A stretch of DNA of 64,000 nt from Romboutsia hominis (GTDB taxonomy: Bacteria; Bacillota; Clostridia; Peptostreptococcales; Peptostreptococcaceae). The position numbers and the translations under genes were made by a program. The stretch's first letter is position 1. Each line of letters begins with the position of its first letter. Shown one piece after another: positions 19,148-28,174 of the stretch. The stretch covers positions 1,961,565 through 2,025,564 of the forward strand of contig NZ_LN650648.1 of the NCBI RefSeq assembly GCF_900002575.1, read 5' to 3'. The notes under the pieces are model-generated. The model made no database searches, was not told the origin of the DNA, and saw only the letters and a program-made list of their open reading frames with translations.

Positions 19148-20014
19148 TTATAAGTACTTTTCTTTAAATCCTCTACCCTTAACCTCACTTACATCATTTA
19201 CAGATATAAATGATTTTTTATCGTATTTTAAAGCAATTTCCTTTATTTTAGGTATCTCATTTGATGATACTATGCAATATATAAGTTTTTTCTTCTCATG
19301 AGTATATGCACCTTCAGCTTCTAAGAAAGTTACACCTCTATGAAGTTCACTCATTATCTCTTTTGCTATACTATTGCTTTCTCTAGATACAACCATAACT
19401 GACTTTTGATAATTCATAGCATCTTTCACAAAATTCATACAGTATGCACTTATAAACATACCTATTAATGTGTATAATGCTAAATCCATTCCAAATAATA
19501 CTCCACCTATAGATACTATTAGTATATTTATAGATAGTGTTGTATCTTTCATGGGAATATTTTTCTTAAATTTCAATATTGCAGCTAATATATCTGTACC
19601 ACCTTGTGATGATTTTGTTCTAAATACAATACCACTTCCAATTCCTGATAATATCCCTCCATAAACACTTTGAAGTAATACATCATTTATAGGTATATAT
19701 TGAGCTATATCTTGAGTTATACCTAGTAAAAAAGAAAATATCATCATGTTTATTAAACTAGATATACAAAATTCTTTTTCTAAGTATATAAACCCTAATA
19801 TAAATATAGGTATATTTATTAAAAATGTTAAAAGACCTATGTTTATTCCAGTTAAGTAATTTATAGCTGTAGAGGCACCTGGTACTCCCCCACTTAATAG
19901 ATGCGCTGGTCTTAAAAAACCATTGACACCTATACATGCTACAAGCATTCCACCTATTACCACTAAATATCTTAAAAAAGCATTATCTTCTAAAGTGGTG
20001 TTAACTTTGCTCAT
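19148..20014 (-). CDS. YitT family membrane protein (DUF161 + DUF2179)
   Basis: 288 residues. Five to six membrane helices fill residues 12-205, with the YitT signatures 'GVNGFLRPAHLLSGGVPG' and 'RTKSSQGGTDILAAIL'. A C-terminal soluble DUF2179 domain (about 215-280) contains 'GVTFLEAEGAYTHEKKKLIY'. The transported substrate is unknown. AGGGAG lies 5-8 nt before the ATG. It appears monocistronic. Confidence 0.9.
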   Translation of the reverse strand: MSKVNTTLEDNAFLRYLVVIGGMLVACIGVNGFLRPAHLLSGGVPGASTAINYLTGINIGLLTFLINIPIFILGFIYLEKEFCISSLINMMIFSFLLGITQDIAQYIPINDVLLQSVYGGILSGIGSGIVFRTKSSQGGTDILAAILKFKKNIPMKDTTLSINILIVSIGGVLFGMDLALYTLIGMFISAYCMNFVKDAMNYQKSVMVVSRESNSIAKEIMSELHRGVTFLEAEGAYTHEKKKLIYCIVSSNEIPKIKEIALKYDKKSFISVNDVSEVKGRGFKEKYL

Positions 20015-20394
20015 TTTGTTCTCCCTTCAATTCGACCTAAACAAATCACCTAATAAATCAATAGGTAATTTAAATTATGCTTCTCTTTATTCATTGCACA
20101 TGATATATTATATTATTTTTTTTTAATATGTCTAGTTAATTTTTTTTACCTATTTTACTTTTTTTTAACTTTTGAATAATTATAAAATTATTTAGCAATA
20201 AAAGATTTAAACGAATAATTTCTTGCATAATATATAAATACTGAACAATTTAATTCACAATAAAAGGCAAGAAACATATTTTGTTCCTTGCCTTTTATTG
20301 TGTAATATATACTTTTTAATTTGAAAATATTTTATTTTAACCTTCATTTTTTGATATTTTAGTATATATATTTTCATTTATAAGAAAAAACTTT
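20015..20394. other. Intergenic region between lrgB and yitT
   Basis: About 380 bp without a credible open frame. It should hold the yitT promoter. A small palindrome (ACCTA, 9 nt, TAGGT) occurs 35-50 bp before the yitT start, and the strong inverted repeat described at 20256 lies on the lrgB side. The rest is AT-rich with long T runs. Confidence 0.5.
20256..20302. terminator. 21-bp inverted repeat, probable terminator after lrgAB
   Basis: Arms CACAATAAAAGGCAAG..., 21 bp with one mismatch and a 5-nt loop. It lies about 95 bp beyond the lrgB stop. The stem itself ends in T-rich sequence but no long external T-run follows. Confidence 0.6.
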
Positions 20395-21084
20395 TTATAT
20401 CATATTGATTATTATAGGTATTAATATGACTGTAATTATCCCAGATATACCTATAGATAATCCACTCATAGCACCTTCTATTTCTCCTAATTCTAAAGCC
20501 TTTGATGTTCCAAGTGCATGTGCTGATGTTCCAAGTGCTATTCCTTTTGCTACAGGATGTTTTATTCTTCCAAGCTTAAATACAAGCTCTGCCATTATAG
20601 CACCAAGTATACCTGTAAATATTATTGCCACTACAGTTATAGACTCTATACCATTTATAGTATTAGTAAGAGATAATCCCATAGGTGTCGTTATAGATTT
20701 AGGTATTAAAGAATTTATTATACTAATATCTGCATCTGTAAAACCAGCTATTATCTTTATAGAAATAAATGATACTACTACACCTGTAGTTATACCTACT
20801 AATATTTCTAGTATATGTTTTTTAAATAAGTCAAATTGCTTATATAATGGTACTGCTAATATAACCGTTACAGGACCTAAAAAGTAATTTATACTATCTG
20901 CACCTTTTTTATAACTTTCATATGGTATCTTAGTTATATTTAAAAATAATATAATTCCAACTATTGCAATTAAAAGTGGATTCATTAAAGCACTTTTAGT
21001 TTTCCTTTGTATATAAAGTCCTATGTTAAAAAATATTATAGTTATTACTATCCCAAATATAGGTGTGTTTAAAACATTATACAT
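20395..21084 (-). CDS. lrgB: LrgB/CidB-like membrane protein
   Basis: 229 residues with about seven membrane helices. Signatures are 'GPVTVILAVPLYKQ', 'PKSITTPMGLSL' and 'GTSAHALGTSKALELGE', all typical of LrgB. With LrgA it forms the holin/antiholin-like system linked to murein hydrolase control, and in some bacteria to pyruvate or glycolate transport. It lies 2 bp behind lrgA. Confidence 0.93.
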   Translation of the reverse strand: MYNVLNTPIFGIVITIIFFNIGLYIQRKTKSALMNPLLIAIVGIILFLNITKIPYESYKKGADSINYFLGPVTVILAVPLYKQFDLFKKHILEILVGITTGVVVSFISIKIIAGFTDADISIINSLIPKSITTPMGLSLTNTINGIESITVVAIIFTGILGAIMAELVFKLGRIKHPVAKGIALGTSAHALGTSKALELGEIEGAMSGLSIGISGIITVILIPIIINMI

Positions 21085-21086
21085 GA

Positions 21087-21449
21087 CTAATTCTCCTTAA
21101 CTTTATTTTTAATCATCTTTTCTACTACTATTCCAGTTATGTACATAACTAAAATAGTACTAAAAAATATAGTTATTAGTAATACAAATACATTTTTTTC
21201 AATAAGACCTAACGATCTTATAAGTGAAACCCCTGCCGGTATGAAAAATAAAGCCATATTATCTAGCAATAGATTACCTATATCTTCAAGCTTGTCCACT
21301 TTTATTATATTGGCTTTTAAAAGTATAAATAGTAATATCATACCAACTATACTACCCGGTACAATTACTATATTTTGTATGAATGAGCTTATGTACTCAC
21401 CTAAAGCCCATACACCTAGTATTAATACTAATTGATTAAATAATTTCAT
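21087..21449 (-). CDS. lrgA: CidA/LrgA holin-like protein
   Basis: 120 residues, four hydrophobic helices, with 'PGSIVGMILLFILL' and 'FFIPAGVSL' as family motifs. It is the small partner of LrgB and is nearly contiguous with it. AAAGGAGGC lies before the ATG. No LytSR two-component genes are nearby in this window, so the regulator is elsewhere. Confidence 0.92.
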   Translation of the reverse strand: MKLFNQLVLILGVWALGEYISSFIQNIVIVPGSIVGMILLFILLKANIIKVDKLEDIGNLLLDNMALFFIPAGVSLIRSLGLIEKNVFVLLITIFFSTILVMYITGIVVEKMIKNKVKEN

Positions 21450-21552
21450 TTTTGCCTCCTTTAATTCTGACTAAATCTTTAATGAAATTGTAAAGGGAGT
21501 TACAATACTCCCCCCGTATAATACTTTATCATATTTTTAGATATTTTCAAAT

Positions 21553-22518
21553 TTATAATAGTAATTTTCCATACTTATCTATATAATTGTTATTTTTTCC
21601 ATTTATTATTTCAGAGTATCCATCTTTAAAATCAGATAGAGATTCATATATTGGAAGTATCTCTATATCACCACTTTTATTTATAAATCCCCATTTCCCA
21701 CATTTATTATTATTTATTCCTCTTATGAGTGAGTTAGTATCTATATTAAACCTACCTAACCCTTCTTTAAAGCTACAAGCATAGTCAAATATAGCATCTA
21801 TAACTACATCACCATTTTTGTTTATATATCCCCATTTTTCATTTATACATACAGCTGCTAATCCTTCGCTAAATGGCTTTGCTTTATCAAACTTAAAATC
21901 AATCTTTAATTTCCCATATTTATCTATATATCCCCATTTATTATTATTTCTAACAGCTGCTAATCCTTCACTAAAGTCTGTTGCTATTTCATATGTAGGT
22001 TTTATTATAAACTCCCCTTTTCTATTTATATAGCCATACTTATTTTTATATTCTACTAATGAAGTATTATCTTTAAATTGATTTGCATAAGTATATTTTG
22101 GAGCTATAATCACTTCTCCATTAGAGTTTATATACCCCCACCTCTTATTTATTTTTATATTAGCTAAACCTTCACTAAAATCACCCGCACATTCATATTT
22201 AAAATCTATGGCTAAATCTAAATTTTTATCTAAATATCCATATTTATTGTAGGCTTTGGCTCTAGATAATCCTTCATTAAAATCAGATATACTATCTATG
22301 TGTAAATAGACTTTAGTATTTCCTAATTTATCTATATACCCAAATATCCACCTATTGATTCCTCTTATTTTTTTTATATATGTAATGACACTATATCCAT
22401 CTTTTAGTCGCTCTGATACATACTTGAATTTAGGCCTTACAATAACATTGCCTTCTTTATCTACAAATCCATATTTTCCATCCCTAAGTATCGGGAGAAA
22501 AAGCTCTTTATTATCCAT
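21553..22518 (-). CDS. WG-repeat protein
   Basis: 321 residues made almost wholly of WG repeats of about 36 residues: eight complete copies and a partial ninth, with the pattern (K)WGYIDKxGxxxIxPxFxxAxxFxEGLAxV. No signal peptide is seen, so it is probably cytoplasmic. WG (KWG) repeats are predicted beta-rich binding modules with no defined function. The AGGAGG-like site before the ATG is strong. It lies between lrgA and a TPR membrane protein. Confidence 0.88.
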   Translation of the reverse strand: MDNKELFLPILRDGKYGFVDKEGNVIVRPKFKYVSERLKDGYSVITYIKKIRGINRWIFGYIDKLGNTKVYLHIDSISDFNEGLSRAKAYNKYGYLDKNLDLAIDFKYECAGDFSEGLANIKINKRWGYINSNGEVIIAPKYTYANQFKDNTSLVEYKNKYGYINRKGEFIIKPTYEIATDFSEGLAAVRNNNKWGYIDKYGKLKIDFKFDKAKPFSEGLAAVCINEKWGYINKNGDVVIDAIFDYACSFKEGLGRFNIDTNSLIRGINNNKCGKWGFINKSGDIEILPIYESLSDFKDGYSEIINGKNNNYIDKYGKLLL

Positions 22519-22606
22519 ACTTATCCTCCTCGCTAAAACTTAATATCCCCTTCTATAAGTTTATTTAAAGGTAGTATTATATATGATTGTGATTTGTAAG
22601 ATAATA

Positions 22607-22640
22607 AAAAATAAAACTACCTATTGGTAGTTTTATTTTT
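22607..22640 (-). terminator. Terminator of the TPR gene
   Basis: Perfect 15-bp stem AAAAATAAAACTACC with a 4-nt loop, overlapping the last codons and stop of the TPR gene. Confidence 0.7.
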
Positions 22641-24021
22641 CTTTTAATATATCATTAACTTTTGAATTGTTATACATACTATCTGGTACTTCATTTTTTA
22701 GCCCATAGAATGTGTTTTTTGCATTTTTTAAGTCACCCATTTTATAATAAAGCATTCCTAATTGGTAAAATGCATCATCATAATATTGATCATTCTTTGT
22801 ATAAGTATTTATATATTTTTTATAATATTTTACAGCTTCATCATCATTACCTATCTTTTCATTTAATAATGCTAACTGGTATACAGCTTCTGATATATAT
22901 TTCTTACTTTTTCCTTGAGATACAATATATTCGAAGTTTTTTATAGCCTCTTTATAATTTTTATCCTTAGACTCATCAACTGCTTTATTATATAAAGTTT
23001 CCTCATCAGAAACTATAACTTGTGTATCTTCTTTTTTATTTTCGCTTTTTGCATTATCTAATTCTTTTTCTTTCTCTTTTATTTCTTGTTCTTTTTCATT
23101 TAGTTTTTTATCAGCTTTATCTAGTTCTTGCTCGTGATTACTTAATTTCTCATTTAATTTATCAATTTTATTTTTGCTATACATATGATATGCACCTAAT
23201 GCCAAAAGTAAACATACTCCAAATATTAAAAATGGCTTACTATTCTTAGACTTTTTCTTAGGCTTAATATCTTCTTTTTTCTCTTCTTTATCTTCCTTCT
23301 TATTTTCAAACAAAGGATTATCTTTATCTACTTCTCTTAATCTACTTAGATAATGTTCTCTCTTTTTAACGTTACCTATCTTATCATATATTAAAGAAAG
23401 TATTATATATGGCTCTATTAAATCTGGGTCATCATCTATCATATTTTCAAGTATATGTATTGATTCTTGATTCATCTCCTCATTAATAAATCTTATAGAG
23501 TGATTATATCTACCTAAGAATACTTTAAATTCATCAGATGATAACATATCTACATACTTTCTAGATAGTTCATTGTTACCATAACACATAGCAGTGTAAA
23601 AACTTTCAAAAGCCTTAGCAAAATCACATTTTAATAGAGTAAGTAATCCTTTTAAATTAAGTATATCTACATCTTTTGGATTTATCTCTATAGCTTTTTC
23701 TATTAATTCATAAGCACTAGTTAAATATCCCTTTAAAGATAAATCAAGTGCATTATTATACCTTTTATATGATTCTAACTTTAATTCTTTTGAAGTATCT
23801 TCTGAATTACTCTTTAGTGTATTTTGTAAGTTTAATATTGTTTCTTCTTTATAGTTATTAGTTACATAACTTTGCTTTAATGCCTTTAATGTCTCATTCG
23901 TTTCTTCTTCATCTATATTAAAAAATGTCAAATCACTTTTGTTATCTTCAACTAAAGATATATCTAAAATTTTTCTAGGCATTTGCTTTATATCTTTTTT
24001 GATAATTTTACCTAAAATCAT
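22633..24021 (-). CDS. Membrane-anchored TPR protein with coiled coil
   Basis: 462 residues. N-terminal cytoplasmic part with TPR units (about 78-140 and 180-225), a Lys/Glu linker, one membrane helix (about 260-280, 'PFLIFGVCLLLALGAYHMYS'), a Glu/Lys coiled coil (about 285-330), then C-terminal TPR repeats (about 340-455) like those of YbgF/CpoB-type proteins. Role unknown; the layout suggests a scaffold with domains on both sides of the membrane. AGGAGGAG sits 3-5 nt before the ATG, fixing the start. Confidence 0.8.
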   Translation of the reverse strand: MILGKIIKKDIKQMPRKILDISLVEDNKSDLTFFNIDEEETNETLKALKQSYVTNNYKEETILNLQNTLKSNSEDTSKELKLESYKRYNNALDLSLKGYLTSAYELIEKAIEINPKDVDILNLKGLLTLLKCDFAKAFESFYTAMCYGNNELSRKYVDMLSSDEFKVFLGRYNHSIRFINEEMNQESIHILENMIDDDPDLIEPYIILSLIYDKIGNVKKREHYLSRLREVDKDNPLFENKKEDKEEKKEDIKPKKKSKNSKPFLIFGVCLLLALGAYHMYSKNKIDKLNEKLSNHEQELDKADKKLNEKEQEIKEKEKELDNAKSENKKEDTQVIVSDEETLYNKAVDESKDKNYKEAIKNFEYIVSQGKSKKYISEAVYQLALLNEKIGNDDEAVKYYKKYINTYTKNDQYYDDAFYQLGMLYYKMGDLKNAKNTFYGLKNEVPDSMYNNSKVNDILKEK

Positions 24022-24050
24022 ATTCTCCTCCTAATTTAAATATATATTCT

Positions 24051-24079
24051 AAGATAACACATTTAACACTACAAGTCAA
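24051..24079 (-). promoter_or_regulatory. Candidate promoter of the TPR gene
   Basis: On the minus strand TTGACT (24074-24079) and TATCTT (24051-24056) are separated by 17 bp, giving a leader of about 25 nt. Confidence 0.4.
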
Positions 24080-24116
24080 AGATATACATATTTTCATATT
24101 TTTAGGCAAATTATTA

Positions 24117-24157
24117 TAAAAAAAGATAACCTACGTTATAGGCTATCTTTTTTTAAC
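24117..24157 (-). terminator. Terminator after the first VanW gene
   Basis: AGATAACCTA/TAGGCTATCT stem with one mismatch, flanked by seven A and seven T. It lies 18 bp beyond the VanW stop. Confidence 0.75.
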
Positions 24158-24174
24158 TAATATTATAATCTTTC

Positions 24175-25632
24175 TTAAGATACACTTGGTGTGTCTGGAT
24201 TAGGATTTTGTTCTGGTGGTGGTGTTAAAGCTTCTGGTTGTACAGGTTTTTGTTCTTGTTGATTTGGTTTTTCTGGTCTTACAGGTTTTTGTTCTGGTGT
24301 TTTAACCTCCATAGTTCCAACAGCGATAACACCTTGCTTTTTAGGATAATATGATGTATATACTTTTTCTTTTTTTAGCACTTCTCCATTACTATTCTTA
24401 TATACTCTGTAAGTTGATACTGTATATGCATTTCTTGCTTTTTCTAATTGTTTTTCTTTCCCTTTTGGAAGAGTTGGATCATCGACTCTTTTTATAGGAG
24501 CTTGAGATACTCCATCTATGTTAGTTAATATATCTACATTTTGCTTATCTGATTTACTACCATAGATTTGGCATATAACTCTATTTCCTGATACATAATT
24601 TTTTAAATATATAGGCTGCTTTAAGTTATTTTTAAATACAAAGTCTATTCCTCCATCAGTTACAGTTGCATCTCTCCCTTTTGCTACATATGTAGATGGT
24701 ATAGAATGATTTTTAAGTTCTACAATTTCTAATCCTGAATATAACACCGTATTATATAGTGTAGATGATACCTGACAAACTCCACCTCCTACACCTTCTT
24801 GTACTACTCCTTGTACTATAACTGGTGCATTTTTATAACCATTTGATACAGTTCTCATTAAAGTATTTTCATTGTATGAAAATGTCTCACCAGGCATTAG
24901 CAATTTATCACTAGTTCTACTTGCTGCTAATCTTATATTAGTTGTTCTACCAGCTACTGATGAATCAAATTTGGTAGAATAGCTAGCTAATAATGTATCT
25001 ATATGTTGTATATCCTCTTTTTTTACATTCTGATTAGTAACTTTTACTGCTAAATCTTCTTTTTTATTGCCTTTTTTAAGTTGACTAATTATATTTTCTA
25101 CACTCTTATTTACATCAACTTCTTGTCCTTTATGTCCTGATAATACCTCTACTTTCGAGTTATTTATATCTAATTTTGCATCTTCCATATCAATATTTAT
25201 ATCCTTAGATATATCTTTAACGCATTTTATTAATTTCTCTTTATTATAGTCTATTTTAAGCTCAATGTTATTTTTTGCTCCGAAATTTGCTTTTATAGTT
25301 TTTTTAATATTATCTATCATAGAATCTTCTCTATTTATAGATAGTGCCTCATTAATAGTCTCGTCTAAACTATATTTTAAATCTATATCTTTACTATTTA
25401 TTTTCCATAACTTATCTGAATATGAAATGTATATTTGTTTTATGTCATATTTTTTATTTAGTACATCTTTAGCTTCTTCTCTTGTCATATTTCCTATTGA
25501 TATGCTGTTAACATATGTGTTTTTAAGTATTTTATTTCCGTTTATTTGAAAACTTATAAAACCTATAAAAACAATTATCCCCAATAATATTACACCCGCT
25601 GCAGCGTATACATATTTTTTTACATCTTTCAT
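24175..25632 (-). CDS. VanW family protein with PG-binding-like N-terminus, G5-like domain and Pro-rich tail
   Basis: 485 residues. One N-terminal membrane anchor (about 8-28), then two peptidoglycan-binding_4-like segments (about 40-205). The VanW domain (about 225-365) has the hallmark 'GVGGGVCQVSSTLYNTVLYS' and 'GRDATVTDG'. A G5-like beta region follows (about 380-445). The last 45 residues are Pro/Glu/Gln-rich, like a wall-spanning tail. VanW proteins are cell-surface and of unknown activity. A second, G5-less VanW gene occurs at 41984. Confidence 0.9.
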   Translation of the reverse strand: MKDVKKYVYAAAGVILLGIIVFIGFISFQINGNKILKNTYVNSISIGNMTREEAKDVLNKKYDIKQIYISYSDKLWKINSKDIDLKYSLDETINEALSINREDSMIDNIKKTIKANFGAKNNIELKIDYNKEKLIKCVKDISKDINIDMEDAKLDINNSKVEVLSGHKGQEVDVNKSVENIISQLKKGNKKEDLAVKVTNQNVKKEDIQHIDTLLASYSTKFDSSVAGRTTNIRLAASRTSDKLLMPGETFSYNENTLMRTVSNGYKNAPVIVQGVVQEGVGGGVCQVSSTLYNTVLYSGLEIVELKNHSIPSTYVAKGRDATVTDGGIDFVFKNNLKQPIYLKNYVSGNRVICQIYGSKSDKQNVDILTNIDGVSQAPIKRVDDPTLPKGKEKQLEKARNAYTVSTYRVYKNSNGEVLKKEKVYTSYYPKKQGVIAVGTMEVKTPEQKPVRPEKPNQQEQKPVQPEALTPPPEQNPNPDTPSVS

Positions 25633-25721
25633 GTCTTACTCTCCTCAATCTCCCATTTTTCTCACATATTATTACTTAGCTATAAGGTTTATATATCCTC
25701 TTTTATATTTCAATATTTTAA

Positions 25722-25749
25722 AAAAAGTGTGTTAAAAAACACACTTTTA
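25722..25749 (-). terminator. Terminator of the TPR-like anchor gene
   Basis: AAAAGTGTGTT/AACACACTTTT, perfect 11-bp stem with a 4-nt loop, overlapping the stop codon. Confidence 0.75.
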
Positions 25750-27138
25750 ATATTCTTTAATCTCTTTTTGAGAAATTATATAAACTTTTTCACTATACAT
25801 ATTTATCATAAAAGCTTCTTTAGGTCTAAAGAATCCTTTATTTACAATTTCATAGTAATATAAGCCTTCATTTCCCTTTAATATATTTTCTAATCCTTTT
25901 TCATCTTCTACATATCTGTCAGCTTTATTTTTAGATACTTCATATATTTCTTTGTACTTTTCGTCATTTTTTTCTAATTTATTTTGAAGTATAAATTTAG
26001 CTTTTTCTTCACTTATTGCAAATTGTACTTTTCCTGAATTATCATATCTAAAATACCCATTACAGTAAGTGTTTTTGTAATCTTTATTACTATCCTTATA
26101 TGAATATATTTCCTTTGTCTTCGCATTTACTAGTATTTCATCGGTTAACATTCCATACTCTAACACTTCAACACAATAATATTTTTCACCATCTATCATT
26201 TGGTAGTAAGAATTTATAGATAGGCTATTTTTAGATATGTTTCCTTTTTTAGATATTAAATTAATAATATCATCTGCTGATAATGTGTATATTGATAATT
26301 TTTCCTTATACTTTTTCTCTAAATTTAGTATATTTTCATCATCTGGATAATATTTTTTTACATACTCTATGTATCTTAATGCACTTTCATAGTCTCCATC
26401 TTTGTTACTTTCATCAGCCTTTTCTATATAATCATCATACATAAGGTCTATACATTCATCTTTTTCTTTTTGTGCTTTTTTATAATATTTATCATCTTTG
26501 TCTAGTACTTTATCATAATCTTGTATTGCTTCATAATACATGTGGTTTTCTTTGTTTTCATTTGCTTTTTCATACACCAATCTAGATTCATGTATTTGTT
26601 CTATATTACTTTTATATCCATCTAATTCATTTGAAATTCCATTTAGAGTAGATGCCATACTTATATAAGATAAAGCTGTATCATAATCTGTATTTTCTTC
26701 CTTATACATATCAGATACTCTTTGAGATTGTTCTATTATACGACCTACATCTACCTCAATATTTTCTATTGCATTTATGGTATTTATCATACCTACATAT
26801 TGTTCCTTTGTAATTTCTTTATTTACGTATTTATCTCCACTTTCAAGAAGTAATTTATTTATCTTTTTAGATAATGTTTTATCAATTCTTTTCATTTTAG
26901 AATCAGAAAATTTCTTTTCGTAGTTAGAGTAATTGTCAATAGCTATATTGTATCTACGATTTTCTATATTTTCCAATAATGTATCAACCTCTTTTTGTAC
27001 GCTTAATTCATCACTACTTATGAAAAATACTATAACTAATACTATTACACCTAATACTGATAATGAAATTGTGATTATATTTTTTTTATATATATCTATA
27101 AAATCTACACATTTATAAAATAATTCTTTAAAATTCAT
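25747..27138 (-). CDS. Membrane-anchored protein with TPR-like helices, unknown function
   Basis: 463 residues. A short N-terminus, one membrane helix (about 19-41, 'IITISLSVLGVIVLVIVFFI'), then a long helical region with TPR-like units (for example 'YYEAIQDYDKVLDKDDKYYK' and 'GDYESALRYIEYVKKYYPDD'). The last 180 residues look like a PepSY-type alpha/beta region ('ILVNAKTKEIYSYKDSN', 'EEKAKFILQNKL'). It lies directly downstream of the PP2C phosphatase gene, so it may be a partner or substrate of that enzyme; this is inference. Confidence 0.75.
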   Translation of the reverse strand: MNFKELFYKCVDFIDIYKKNIITISLSVLGVIVLVIVFFISSDELSVQKEVDTLLENIENRRYNIAIDNYSNYEKKFSDSKMKRIDKTLSKKINKLLLESGDKYVNKEITKEQYVGMINTINAIENIEVDVGRIIEQSQRVSDMYKEENTDYDTALSYISMASTLNGISNELDGYKSNIEQIHESRLVYEKANENKENHMYYEAIQDYDKVLDKDDKYYKKAQKEKDECIDLMYDDYIEKADESNKDGDYESALRYIEYVKKYYPDDENILNLEKKYKEKLSIYTLSADDIINLISKKGNISKNSLSINSYYQMIDGEKYYCVEVLEYGMLTDEILVNAKTKEIYSYKDSNKDYKNTYCNGYFRYDNSGKVQFAISEEKAKFILQNKLEKNDEKYKEIYEVSKNKADRYVEDEKGLENILKGNEGLYYYEIVNKGFFRPKEAFMINMYSEKVYIISQKEIKEY

Positions 27139-27258
27139 TATCGTTTCCTTTCCTATTTAGTTTTTATGTAAATATCATTATTTATTATATCATATATGTA
27201 TATCTTTAACCATATTTTATATTATTAGTAAATATATGTATTTTAATTGTTTATAAAT

Positions 27259-27318
27259 AAAAATAAGTCAATATAATGTCTATAAAACTTTTTAAATACA
27301 TAATATTGACTTATTTTT
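27259..27318 (-). terminator. Long-loop inverted repeat after the PP2C gene
   Basis: Perfect 16-bp arms (AAAAATAAGTCAATAT) with a 28-nt loop, ending 5 bp before the PP2C stop on the plus-strand map. A T-rich tail follows on the minus strand. It probably ends the PP2C transcript. Confidence 0.6.
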
Positions 27319-27322
27319 TTAT

Positions 27323-27820
27323 TTATATTAAAAACACAATGCTTATATCATCCTGACTTTTTTGCTTGCTTAACTTACTTAGTCGCTGTTTGTAAGTTCT
27401 TTTTAGAACTTCCCTAGAAAATACACTCTTATTGTACATATATATTGTATCATTAAGGCTTTTGTACAATTCATTTTTATTGTCAAAAGACTGCTCATAT
27501 CCATCTGTAAATATAATAATATTTTCTTTGTATTTATTTATTTCATCATCTATATAATACATAATATTTTTATATGAATCTATTCTTCCTAAAGAATCAA
27601 CTGTATCACTTTTTCTAGTTTCTAATACTTCTTTAAACTCAGTATCATCTTTTATTATAATATTTCCATCTCCTATTTTTAAATATAGCCTAAATCTATT
27701 AGTTACCAACACTGCTATTAATGTTGTAGAATATTTTATATATTCTGTTTTAAAAACTAATGGATGAAATCTTTCAAAATCTAACTTAACTAAATCCATC
27801 CATTTTGATTGAATTTCCAT
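27323..27820 (-). CDS. PP2C-family phosphatase, C-terminal part (downstream of frameshift)
   Basis: 165 residues from an internal ATG. It contains the remaining PP2C motifs: 'YSTTLIAVLVTN' (beta strand with the usual T-T), 'LKIGDGNIII' (the G-D of GDSR), 'IIIFTDGYEQSF' (TDG metal site) and 'SQDDISIVFL' (DD metal site). It lacks the first metal-binding motif, which lies in the upstream frame. It overlaps the N-terminal fragment by 35 bp in another frame. Losing one base from the A10 run at 27826-27835 joins both into one ORF of about 254 residues, the normal size. On its own this half should be inactive. Confidence 0.8.
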   Translation of the reverse strand: MEIQSKWMDLVKLDFERFHPLVFKTEYIKYSTTLIAVLVTNRFRLYLKIGDGNIIIKDDTEFKEVLETRKSDTVDSLGRIDSYKNIMYYIDDEINKYKENIIIFTDGYEQSFDNKNELYKSLNDTIYMYNKSVFSREVLKRTYKQRLSKLSKQKSQDDISIVFLI

Positions 27821-28088
27821 TTGTATTTTTTTTTTCTTCTAGCATATTAATTAAATCTTTTGTATCTAAATCTGCCAAATCTTTAAGCATGCCTACTGCA
27901 ATATTACAAGCTATTTTAGCTCCTCTATCACTATATTTGAAAAAATCATTACTATGACCATCAGACACAGCAAAAACTATTCCTTTATCAAAAAAATCGA
28001 AATCTAAATAATCTTGAGATTTCGATTTTTTTAATATATTTTTATAACCAGTTACCATTTCTGAAAATATATTGTATTCCATAAGCAA
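27786..28088 (-). CDS. PP2C-family phosphatase, N-terminal part (upstream of frameshift)
   Basis: 100 residues. Motif I of PP2C phosphatases is present as 'GIVFAVSDGHSNDFFKYSD' (D43-G44-H45 binds metal), followed by the helix 'RGAKIACNIAVGML'. After residue 87 the frame leaves the family at an A10 run (27826-27835 on the map) and stops 13 codons later. The C-terminal half continues in the next frame. Candidates are a recent mutation, a sequencing error, transcriptional slippage at the A10 tract, or phase variation. PP2C enzymes reverse Ser/Thr phosphorylation; no kinase gene is in the window. Confidence 0.8.
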   Translation of the reverse strand: MLMEYNIFSEMVTGYKNILKKSKSQDYLDFDFFDKGIVFAVSDGHSNDFFKYSDRGAKIACNIAVGMLKDLADLDTKDLINMLEEKKNTNGNSIKMDGFS

Positions 28089-28144
28089 CCTCTCCTATAA
28101 TTGTTCTTAATTATCTTTTATTATAGGTTTTATATATTTATAAC

Positions 28145-28174
28145 TAAAATTTTATTTTCTTAAATAAAATTTTA
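28145..28174. repeat. 13-bp perfect inverted repeat upstream of the PP2C gene
   Basis: Arms TAAAATTTTATTT with a 4-nt loop TCTT, between the PP2C start and the preceding gene's terminator. It may be a second terminator or an operator. The arms consist only of A and T, so chance is possible. Confidence 0.4.

Noticed and set aside
20405-20887. 160-residue plus-strand ORF
   Set aside because: Shadow of lrgB on the opposite strand, with no start signal and low-complexity Ile/Pro/Asn composition.
21553-22518. WG-repeat gene considered as a toxin or phage tail component
   Set aside because: No toxin domain, signal, immunity gene or phage gene is nearby; only the repeats are present.
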